Assembly (NCBI GenBank): GCA_946055165.1
Contig: CAMGFA010000009.1
Coordinates: 1-48,980, forward strand
DNA length: 48,980 nucleotides
Direction of reading: 5' to 3'
Origin: an uncultured Bacteroidales bacterium
GTDB taxonomy: Bacteria; Bacteroidota; Bacteroidia; Bacteroidales; UBA932
A program made the translations under genes and the position numbers. The notes under the pieces are model-generated. The model worked only from the letters and a program-made list of their open reading frames with translations. It had not been told where the DNA came from and ran no database searches. The first letter of the stretch is position 1. Each line of letters begins with the position of its first letter. Below are positions 24,274 through 31,805 of the stretch, piece after piece.

Positions 24274-26736
24274 ATGCAAGTTCTCAAGTTTGGCGGCACT
24301 TCCGTAGCCAACGCCGCAAATATGTCAAGAGTCGTTGACACCGTTGCAAAAGCGGTAGAAAACGACCGCTGCATTCTCGTATCGTCCGCAATCAGCGGCT
24401 GCACCGACAGCCTCATCGAAATCGGCCGACGAGCCGCAGCCCGCGACGAAAGCTACAAAACTCTGATAGCCTCGCTTGAAAAGGCTCATCACCAGATTAT
24501 CAAGGACTTGCTTCCTCCCGAAAAACAGGAGGAATCGCTCGAGGTCTGCGACAGGCTGCTGCAGTCGCTCAGCGACATTGCCCAGGGTGTAAGCCTTTTG
24601 GGCGAGCTGTCCGATACCAGCCTCGACGCCATCCAGGGTTTCGGCGAACTCTGGTCCACAAAGATTCTTGCAACAAAGCTGGCATCGATAGGGATAGCCA
24701 CCAAATGGATAGATTCCAGGGAAATTGTTGTCGGCAGCTGCCGCAATGGCAAATTCACCGTGGATTTCGCCAAGACCTTTGCCCGCACCGAAAAAATGAT
24801 AGAGGAACATCCTCTTGCACAGCTCTTTGTACTTCCGGGCTTCATAGCATCGGACAAGGAAGGGCGCAGCCGCACCCTCGGACGCGGAGGCTCGGACTAC
24901 ACTGCCTCGCTTCTGGCAGCCGGTTGCAAGGCCCGCAGCCTCGAAATCTGGACCGATGTGCCGGGAATGATGACAGCCAACCCGAAAATCGTTCCGGGAG
25001 CACGATGCATACACAACATCTCCTACAAAGCCGCCCTGGAGCTTTCCCACTTCGGCGCCAAGGTAATTTATCCGCCGACCATCCAGCCGGTAGTAAGCGA
25101 AGGCATACCTATATATATAAAGAACAGCTTCGACCCTCTCGCTCCCGGCACGGTGATTGAGAAGAATCCTCCGCGCAGCAAAGGCAAACTCATTGGAATC
25201 TCCAATTCCGACAACATCGCCCTGCTTTCCCTCGAAGGCAGCGGAATGGTGGGCATTCCGGGCTTTTCCAGCCGCCTCTTCGACACCCTCAGCCGCAGCG
25301 GAATTAACATCATCCTCATCACCCAGGCCTCGTCGGTGCACACCATGTGCATTGCAGTGGCCGAAAAGGACGCGCAGAAAGCAAGGGAAGCTGCCGACAA
25401 CTGCTTCGAGTTCGAGATTTCCCAGGGCAAACTCAAGCCACTCAAAGTTGAGACCGGCTTTTCCATCGTCTGCCTCGTGGGTGACGATGTACTCAACCAG
25501 AGCGGTACCACCGGACGCATGCTCGAGGCCCTGAGCCGCCACAGCATCCCTGTCCGCGCCATAGCCCAGGGCTCGTCCGAGAGGAACGTGTCGCTCGTGG
25601 TCAAGGCCGAAGACAGCGAAGCCGCCATCCTGCACATACACAATGAATTCTTCGACAACAGCCCGCTCAAGGACATCCACCTGTTCATCGCCGGCTACGG
25701 TGTTGTGGGCAAGGCACTTGTCCAGCTCATAGCCCAAAAGCGCAAGCTCATCGCGGGCCGATGCGGCAAAGAGCTCCACATCTGCGGACTCTCCAACAGC
25801 AAACGCTTTGTCATCGACCGCGAAGGTCTGGACCCCGACAATCTGGAGCAGTTGCTTGCCGAAGGACACAGCGCAACGGACGATGCCTACTTCGAGCAGC
25901 TTGCGGGAATGAGCCTGGAAAACAGCATTTTCGTGGACTGTACCGGCTCGTCGGACATAGCCTACAAATATCTGAACCTCTTCCGCAAAGGCTACAGCGT
26001 TGTGGCCTGCAACAAAATCACCTTCTCCTCCCCTTACAAGCAGTACAGCGCGTTGAAAGAAGCCGCTCTGGAAAACTCAGTATCCCTGCGCTACGAGACC
26101 ACCGTGGGGGCAGCCCTGCCAATACTCGACACCATTTCCCGCAGCATTGAAAGCGGAGACGAAATCCTCAAGGTGGAAGCCGTACTCAGCGGCACCCTCA
26201 ACTACATCTTCAGCAGCTACGACGGCGGAAAGAGCGGCAGTTTTGCCGATGTAGTGGCCCGTGCACAAAAAGCCGGCTACACCGAACCCGACCCGAGACT
26301 CGATTTGAGCGGGCGCGATGTACTGCGCAAACTGCTCATACTCAGCCGCGAAGCCGGTATTCCACTGGAAGAGGTATCAGTTGAGCAAGTGCCACTGCTC
26401 ACAGAAGAGTTCTACGGCTGCAAACTGGCCGATTTCTACGCCCTGCTCGAACAGAGAGAAGACTATTTCGCCGGACTTTACAATGCAGCCGCCGAAAAAG
26501 GACTCAGGCTGCGTTTTGTGGCCAGTCTGGAAAAAGACGACAATGCCGAACTGGGATACAAAGCCAAAATAGGCCTTCAGGAAGTGGGCCCGGAACATCC
26601 TCTCTACAACCTCAAAGGCACCGACAACTGCGCTATCATCCTGAGCGACTTCTACCCAAGCCCGCAGGTAATACGCGGAGCCGGAGCCGGAGCAAGACAG
26701 ACAGCCTCCGGAGTGCTTCACGACATTCTGAAATAA
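24274..26736 (+). CDS. thrA: Bifunctional aspartokinase I/homoserine dehydrogenase I
   Basis: An 820-residue fusion, the same length as E. coli ThrA. It catalyses the first and third steps from aspartate to homoserine for Thr and Met. The N-terminal kinase starts with VLKFGGTSVA and includes GRGGSDYTA; regulatory ACT domains lie at about 315-460; the dehydrogenase starts near residue 465 with the NAD(P) motif G474-x-G-x-x-G479. It keeps ECSG-like VDCTGSSD, the SGTLNYIFS block and EPDPRLDLSGRDV with the catalytic Asp/Lys region. Feedback control by threonine is the family norm. It forms an operon with metX. Confidence 0.96.
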   Translation: MQVLKFGGTSVANAANMSRVVDTVAKAVENDRCILVSSAISGCTDSLIEIGRRAAARDESYKTLIASLEKAHHQIIKDLLPPEKQEESLEVCDRLLQSLSDIAQGVSLLGELSDTSLDAIQGFGELWSTKILATKLASIGIATKWIDSREIVVGSCRNGKFTVDFAKTFARTEKMIEEHPLAQLFVLPGFIASDKEGRSRTLGRGGSDYTASLLAAGCKARSLEIWTDVPGMMTANPKIVPGARCIHNISYKAALELSHFGAKVIYPPTIQPVVSEGIPIYIKNSFDPLAPGTVIEKNPPRSKGKLIGISNSDNIALLSLEGSGMVGIPGFSSRLFDTLSRSGINIILITQASSVHTMCIAVAEKDAQKAREAADNCFEFEISQGKLKPLKVETGFSIVCLVGDDVLNQSGTTGRMLEALSRHSIPVRAIAQGSSERNVSLVVKAEDSEAAILHIHNEFFDNSPLKDIHLFIAGYGVVGKALVQLIAQKRKLIAGRCGKELHICGLSNSKRFVIDREGLDPDNLEQLLAEGHSATDDAYFEQLAGMSLENSIFVDCTGSSDIAYKYLNLFRKGYSVVACNKITFSSPYKQYSALKEAALENSVSLRYETTVGAALPILDTISRSIESGDEILKVEAVLSGTLNYIFSSYDGGKSGSFADVVARAQKAGYTEPDPRLDLSGRDVLRKLLILSREAGIPLEEVSVEQVPLLTEEFYGCKLADFYALLEQREDYFAGLYNAAAEKGLRLRFVASLEKDDNAELGYKAKIGLQEVGPEHPLYNLKGTDNCAIILSDFYPSPQVIRGAGAGARQTASGVLHDILK

Positions 26737-26781
26737 TTCAAATATTTTTCAGCATTGTCAAAAGTTGACAAAAAGCCGCCA

Positions 26782-26789
26782 TATCTTTG
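26782..26789 (+). promoter_or_regulatory. -7 promoter element of a 31-residue ORF
   Basis: TATCTTTG is an exact TAnnTTTG. The nearest upstream TTG (26755-26757) is 24 bases away, slightly too far, and TGTCAA-AAG-TTGACA (26757-26771) forms a palindrome in the -33 region. The next ATG is 25 bases downstream. Confidence 0.5.
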
Positions 26790-26813
26790 TACCGTAACAA
26801 AAACGGAAAAGAT

Positions 26814-26909
26814 ATGGCAGCAGAAATCAAATTATGGCTTGAGAGCAATCCCGAAATCGAGAATCTCATCAAGGAGCTTGAGCTCGATATAATTTCTACA
26901 ACTTGTTGA
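26814..26909 (+). CDS. Short ORF, 31 residues, possibly a truncated gene start
   Basis: ATG 26814 to TGA 26909. The product begins MAAEIKLWLESNPEIENL and is helical and acidic, with a natural-looking coding start behind a good -7 element. It then runs 14 bases into the 3' end of the convergent CotH gene and stops. Either it is a genuine micro-protein or the first part of a gene cut off when the PUL 2 DNA was joined here. No family recognised. Confidence 0.35.
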   Translation: MAAEIKLWLESNPEIENLIKELELDIISTTC

Positions 26910-28491
26910 TATTGGTGTTCAGCCACTTCAGACGCTCTGTATAGAACTCCTTGAGCCAGGCCACTTCACCTGAATAGGAACCTGTGACCTTCACATTCGG
27001 CCACACATATTCATTGAGTATTTCCCACTTCTGGAAGTTGCGCTCAGGACCCTTGCCAAGTTCGGCGGCAGCCTTGTCTATGAACTTGTCCATGGTGCAG
27101 AACTGCGGGTAGAGTTCGTTCCAGCGGTCCTTTACTTTCTGGACAAAGTTCTTGTCCTGAAAAAGACGGTAGTACCAACCGGTATACTTGGTAGAGTTGG
27201 TTCCGTAATCCTTTATCCACCAGCCTGTAGGCCCGTTGTTTCCGTCTGGGAAATAATCGGCATTGCCAAAGCAGAGGTCGAAATCCCACACGTGGTAGAA
27301 CTCCAGTTTTCCTCCCTGAACCAGGGTGAAGAAGGAACTCTTGCGGGTATTGCCGTCCACGTTCTTGGACAGTTCCATAAGGATATAGTTGTCCACCCAG
27401 CTGTCAACATCTATATAGGCGGCATAACCTTTCACAGGATCGGCGAAATCCGAGCCTCTCAAAGCGCTTTCGAAACGCTTGAAATAATCCTGCACGTATG
27501 CAATGCGCTCGTCACCAGGCTCGTCAGGGTCCTTGAACTGGATTGGGACTCCATAAGAAGTCCAGAAAGAGTGAGGCTCGTCTATATTTTGCTCTATCTC
27601 AAGGTAAAAATCTGTGTCCGTATTGATGTTCACCTTGTACTCGCCGGTTTCCTTGTGCTCAAAGAAATCATACACTCCCTGGTACTGCCCGTTGAAATAC
27701 ACCTCACAAGGCACGTGGGATGGAGTCCAGCTGAATCCCATTATGCGAGAAAGCTCCATTCCCAAAGTGTTGCGGAGCAAAGACTTGTCGGCATAGTTCG
27801 CGATGAGGGCCCAGTCTTTTTCCGGATGCATTCCAAGAACGCTATTCTTGGAGTCCAATTTGAGTTTTACAGGCTTCTTGGGCATTCCCCAAGTTGAATT
27901 TCCCCGCCCGCGGATTTTCATGGTGCCGCTTATCTCGCTTTCATCGGAGAAAGCCTTGTCTGGATCGGTAATAACATAAGAGCCAGTCCGATAGGTTTCC
28001 AGATCAAGGGCTCCGCTGAACGTGAGTTTCACCACAGGAAGGGTGAATTTGCGCGGGATGCCGCTGTCGTCGTAAGGGAAATCAAGCTGCTGGCCGTTGC
28101 TTATCTTCAGATGAAGAGTCTTGCTGTCGTACCAGCCGTAAACCAGAGTGGCCTTCTCGGCCGTGAGGGTAGGCTGGTAGGCAATACCCGAAAGAAGGCT
28201 GTTGATTACCCACATATTCTGCTCTTTGTTCACGCTGACAGCTGCCGGAGCGCTGCTGCGGCAGTCGTTGAGCTGAACGCCGAAAGAAGGGATGAGGAGC
28301 TCCGTATCCGTGAAAAGCACAAGAGTGCCCTCATCCGTCTTTCTTGCTTCAACATAAACTTTTCCGGCATTGTATGCTGTGAGCAAATCCTGATATCCGG
28401 CCTTCTGTTTGGGCAGGGATATCTCTGGAGAGGGCTTGTTGCAGCAAACAAGCAACAAGCCCAGCATAAGATATTTGAAAAAATTCTTCAC
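26896..28491 (-). CDS. CotH-kinase-fold lipoprotein (PUL 2)
   Basis: A 531-residue CotH family protein. CotH proteins are kinase-like enzymes, known for phosphorylating spore-coat proteins in Bacillus, and appear in many secreted Bacteroidota proteins of unclear role. Visible blocks are MKIRGRGNSTWG with KKPVKLKL (about residues 192-213), DWALIANYADKSLLRN, and VWDFDLCFGN near residue 400, the expected metal/ATP-site aspartates. The N-terminus has a lipobox (LLVCC) and about 170 residues of beta-rich sequence. The start codon is GTG at 28491, two bases after the GH3 stop, since it begins the signal peptide. It is the last gene of the PUL 2 operon and converges on thrA. Confidence 0.85.
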   Translation of the reverse strand: MKNFFKYLMLGLLLVCCNKPSPEISLPKQKAGYQDLLTAYNAGKVYVEARKTDEGTLVLFTDTELLIPSFGVQLNDCRSSAPAAVSVNKEQNMWVINSLLSGIAYQPTLTAEKATLVYGWYDSKTLHLKISNGQQLDFPYDDSGIPRKFTLPVVKLTFSGALDLETYRTGSYVITDPDKAFSDESEISGTMKIRGRGNSTWGMPKKPVKLKLDSKNSVLGMHPEKDWALIANYADKSLLRNTLGMELSRIMGFSWTPSHVPCEVYFNGQYQGVYDFFEHKETGEYKVNINTDTDFYLEIEQNIDEPHSFWTSYGVPIQFKDPDEPGDERIAYVQDYFKRFESALRGSDFADPVKGYAAYIDVDSWVDNYILMELSKNVDGNTRKSSFFTLVQGGKLEFYHVWDFDLCFGNADYFPDGNNGPTGWWIKDYGTNSTKYTGWYYRLFQDKNFVQKVKDRWNELYPQFCTMDKFIDKAAAELGKGPERNFQKWEILNEYVWPNVKVTGSYSGEVAWLKEFYTERLKWLNTNINKL

Positions 28492-28493
28492 GA

Positions 28494-30698
28494 TTATTTT
28501 ATGACTTTGAAATTAAAGGCTTCTCCGCTGGCGGCATCCGGGGCTACCCAAAGCCTGAATTCGCCGCTTTCAAGTGCAAATTTATCATTAATTCCGTAGA
28601 AAGCCAACTCCTTCACCGGAAGTTCGAAACGGATGTGCTGGCTCTGGCCGGCCTTGAGATGCACTCTGTTAAAGCGCTTGAGCTCTTTAACAGGGCGGAC
28701 GATGGAACCCGTTACGTCCTGAACAAAAAGCATAGGAACTTCGTCGGCATCGTAAGAACCGGTATTGATGAGGTCGAAGTCGACTTTGAGCACATCGGAC
28801 GGCTTGAGTTCCGTCTTGGAGAGTTTCACATTGGCATAATCGAAAGTGGTGTAGGAAAGACCGTAACCGAAGGTGTAGAGAGGGCCGTAACCTGCATCGA
28901 GATAGTAGCTCTGGCAACCGGTGGAAGTCTGCCCCGCATTGAGCGGAATCTGGTCCAGAAGCAGCTCGTGTCCGGTATTCGGACGGCCTGTGTTCGGACG
29001 GTTGTAGTAGAGCGGATACTGGCCGGCACTGCGGGCAAAGCATACAGGCAGTTTGCCGGAAGGCACTTCCCTGCCGCTGATGAGCTCGGCAATGGCCTGG
29101 CCTCCCATAGTTCCCGGATGGAAACAGTAAAGGGTGGCATCGCTCAGGCCTATTTCCTCCTCTATAGTGAGCGGACGGCCTGCCATTACTACAAGCACCA
29201 GAGGCTTGCCGCAAGCGGCAGCATAGTCCACAAGTTCACTCTGTGCTCCCTGCAGGTGCAGATCGGCAAGACAATGCGCTTCACCCGAAAGAATGGCTTC
29301 CTCTCCGAGGAAAAGCACGATGGCATCGGCCTTCGAAGCAGCCGTTCTCAACTTTGGAAAGGCAGAAACATTGTTGTCGCGGCTGTAGGCAAGCATCGGC
29401 TCGTAAAGCACTTTGTAATACTTCCGCAAAGCCTGCAGCGGAGTCAGAGTATATTCAGGGTTCCCGTCGAAACACCAGGTTCCGAGCTGGTCGGCAGGAG
29501 CATCGGCCAGAGGACCGCACACGAGCAGGGTCTTGCCTTCTCCGATTGGCAGCGCACCTTCGTTCTTGAGCAGAACGGCCGATTCCACAGCGCACTTGCG
29601 GGCTGCTTCCAGATGCTCCGGGCAATAGTCGAGACTGCCGGCAAAACTCTCATCGACATAAGGATTGTCGAAAAGTCCGAGCTCGAACTTGAGCTTGAGG
29701 ATGCGGCGTACGGCCTTGTCGATCTGGGCCTGCTTCACCTCGCCCTTTTCGATGAGTTTCTCAAGATTGGAGATATAGGCATAGGCCATCATATCCATAT
29801 CCACGCCTGCATCGAGGCTGAGCTGTGCAGCGTGTTCAAGATTGGAAGCAAATCCATGGGCAATAAGCTCTCCGGCAGAGTTCCAGTCGGTCACTATCAT
29901 TCCGTCCCAGCCCCACTCGCCGCGCAGGACATCGTCCAAAAGCCAGCGGTTGCCGGTGGAAGGCACGCCGTTCACATCATTGAAAGAAGTCATGAAGGTG
30001 CAGGCTCCGCTCTTGGCTGCAGCCTCGAATGGCGGCAGATACACATTGCGGAGCACTCTCTCCGGGATATTGGCGGTGTTGTAGTCCCTTCCGCCCTCGG
30101 AAGCGCCGTAGCCTACAAAATGCTTGGCACATGCAGCCATGGTGTTCGGCTTGGAGAGGTCGTCGCCCTGATAGCCGCGGACCATAGCCTGTCCCATAAG
30201 GCAGGTAAGATAAGGGTCCTCGCCGCTACCTTCGGCAATTCTGCCCCAGCGGGCATCGCGGGCAATGTCCAGCATAGGCGAGAAAGTCCACCTTACGCCA
30301 TAGGACGATGCCTCCACGGCAGCAATCCTCGCGCCCTGCTCCACCAGAGCCGGGTCAAAGGTCGCAGCCTGTCCCAAAGGAATGGGGAAAATGGTATGGA
30401 AACCGTGGATGACGTCCCTTGCGACAAGCAGAGGAATCCCCAAACGGCTTTGCTCCACAGCCACTTTCTGCATTGCGTTGACCTTCTGTGCATCTACACA
30501 ATTAAGTACGGAACCCACTTTTCCGGCTGCAATGAGGCCATCATTCACTGAACCGTAGTCCAGCTGGTTCATCTGGCCGATTTTCTCCTCAAGAGTCATC
30601 CTGGAAAGAAGATCATCCACCTTGCGGTCGATTTCCGAAGTCTTAGTGCAGGAGAGGGCCACACAGGCAAGTCCCAACATAAGATATTTGAATTTCAT
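28494..30698 (-). CDS. GH3 beta-glucosidase lipoprotein (PUL 2)
   Basis: A 734-residue GH3 enzyme, lipobox cysteine at residue 17 (ACVALSC). The nucleophile is D271 in MIVTDWNS; the KHF motif is at about K192-H193. GH3_C and a fibronectin-III-like C-terminal domain follow. It should release glucose from beta-linked oligosaccharides made by the GH16 and GH30 enzymes of this locus. It is a close paralogue of the PUL 1 GH3, but lipid-anchored where that one is soluble. It lies three bases after GH16 and two before CotH. Confidence 0.92.
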   Translation of the reverse strand: MKFKYLMLGLACVALSCTKTSEIDRKVDDLLSRMTLEEKIGQMNQLDYGSVNDGLIAAGKVGSVLNCVDAQKVNAMQKVAVEQSRLGIPLLVARDVIHGFHTIFPIPLGQAATFDPALVEQGARIAAVEASSYGVRWTFSPMLDIARDARWGRIAEGSGEDPYLTCLMGQAMVRGYQGDDLSKPNTMAACAKHFVGYGASEGGRDYNTANIPERVLRNVYLPPFEAAAKSGACTFMTSFNDVNGVPSTGNRWLLDDVLRGEWGWDGMIVTDWNSAGELIAHGFASNLEHAAQLSLDAGVDMDMMAYAYISNLEKLIEKGEVKQAQIDKAVRRILKLKFELGLFDNPYVDESFAGSLDYCPEHLEAARKCAVESAVLLKNEGALPIGEGKTLLVCGPLADAPADQLGTWCFDGNPEYTLTPLQALRKYYKVLYEPMLAYSRDNNVSAFPKLRTAASKADAIVLFLGEEAILSGEAHCLADLHLQGAQSELVDYAAACGKPLVLVVMAGRPLTIEEEIGLSDATLYCFHPGTMGGQAIAELISGREVPSGKLPVCFARSAGQYPLYYNRPNTGRPNTGHELLLDQIPLNAGQTSTGCQSYYLDAGYGPLYTFGYGLSYTTFDYANVKLSKTELKPSDVLKVDFDLINTGSYDADEVPMLFVQDVTGSIVRPVKELKRFNRVHLKAGQSQHIRFELPVKELAFYGINDKFALESGEFRLWVAPDAASGEAFNFKVIK

Positions 30699-30701
30699 AC
30701 A

Positions 30702-31805
30702 CTATAATTTTTGAAACACTCTCACATAATCCACTTCCATAGTGCAAGGCAGGGCATTTTCGTCAACTCCCTTGTAACCGCCCCAGCTTCCGCCCCATGC
30801 AAGATTGAGAGTGATGTAAAACGGCTTGTTGAAAGGCCAGGTGTCGTTGTCCAGTTTCTGGTCATTCTTGAATTCGAAGAACTGAACGCCATCGGTATAG
30901 AATTTGAGCGCATCGGCCGTCCATTCACAGGCATAGGTATGGAAATCGCTCTCAGCCCCGGCAGTATAAATCTCGCGGGTCTTCTGAGTGCTCTGAACGT
31001 GGTTGTAGGCCTTTGTATGGATGGAAGAAGAAGTGTAATTCGGATTGGCACCCACCTCTTCCATAATATCGATTTCTCCGCAGGCCGGCCATCCTTTGCT
31101 CTGGTCGTTCGGCATCATCCAGAAAGCAGGCCAGGTTCCGCGGCCCTTCGGCAGCTTGATGCGAGCCTCCATATAGCCGTATTTCCAGCTCTGCAGGCTA
31201 TTCATTCTGGCCGATACCACCTCGCCGTTGTGCTTCTGAGCAGTAATTCGGAGCACTCCGTCCACAACTTCAGCGGTCTTCTTGCCATCGATTTCTCCAC
31301 CTGCGACATAACGCTGGAGCTCGTTGTTCACAAAACCCGGAGCCCAGTTCTCGAAACGCCATTTGGCCTTGAGGTTTGGCTGGTCGAACTCATCGTGCCA
31401 GACAAGGCTGTAGCCCTCGGGAACAATGATTTCAGGATCTTCCACCACGGGCTTTTCAGCTGCAGCAACGCTCACGCTCACAGGAGTGCGGCCGCTTCCG
31501 TGCATAAAAGTAATCGTTCCCTCAAGAGGCTCGTAGCTCTTGTTGGCCAGCACGCTCACCTTGATCTCATGTTCTCCGGCTGCACCGTTCGATGGAGTTG
31601 CGCTGCACCATTCCTTGTCGGAAATGGCAAGCCCCCAGTCCGATTCGGCTTGCACCCTGATGGACTGTGTGCCTCCCTCAGCGGCAAAACTGAGACTCTG
31701 CACACTTACTTCAAGCCCCGGGGCCTGTCCGCCGGAATTTTCATTCCGGCAGGACACGAGCGCCAGGGGCATCAATAAAGTCAATATTGCTAAACGGACT
31801 TGCAT
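30702..31805 (-). CDS. GH16 endo-beta-glucanase (laminarinase type) with BACON domain (PUL 2)
   Basis: A 367-residue lipoprotein (cysteine 19 in LVSC). A BACON-like beta module at about 30-115 (LSFAAEGGTQSIRVQAESDW) is followed by a GH16 domain from about 128. The catalytic motif is E244-I-D246-I-M-E249 with flanking Trp residues (TWPAFWMM), typical of GH16 subfamily 3 laminarinases and lichenases. It would cut beta-1,3 or mixed-linkage glucan at the cell surface. Its ATG overlaps the stop of the glycan-binding gene by one base. Subfamily and exact linkage are inferred. Confidence 0.92.
   Translation of the reverse strand: MQVRLAILTLLMPLALVSCRNENSGGQAPGLEVSVQSLSFAAEGGTQSIRVQAESDWGLAISDKEWCSATPSNGAAGEHEIKVSVLANKSYEPLEGTITFMHGSGRTPVSVSVAAAEKPVVEDPEIIVPEGYSLVWHDEFDQPNLKAKWRFENWAPGFVNNELQRYVAGGEIDGKKTAEVVDGVLRITAQKHNGEVVSARMNSLQSWKYGYMEARIKLPKGRGTWPAFWMMPNDQSKGWPACGEIDIMEEVGANPNYTSSSIHTKAYNHVQSTQKTREIYTAGAESDFHTYACEWTADALKFYTDGVQFFEFKNDQKLDNDTWPFNKPFYITLNLAWGGSWGGYKGVDENALPCTMEVDYVRVFQKL

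Noticed and set aside
24325..25869. A 514-codon minus-strand frame opposite thrA
   Set aside because: Shadow of the high-GC thrA reading frame; no signal or domain, and thrA is certain.
28635..30551. A 638-codon open frame on the plus strand
   Set aside because: It is antisense to the well-supported GH3 gene, has no family features, and follows from that gene's codon bias.
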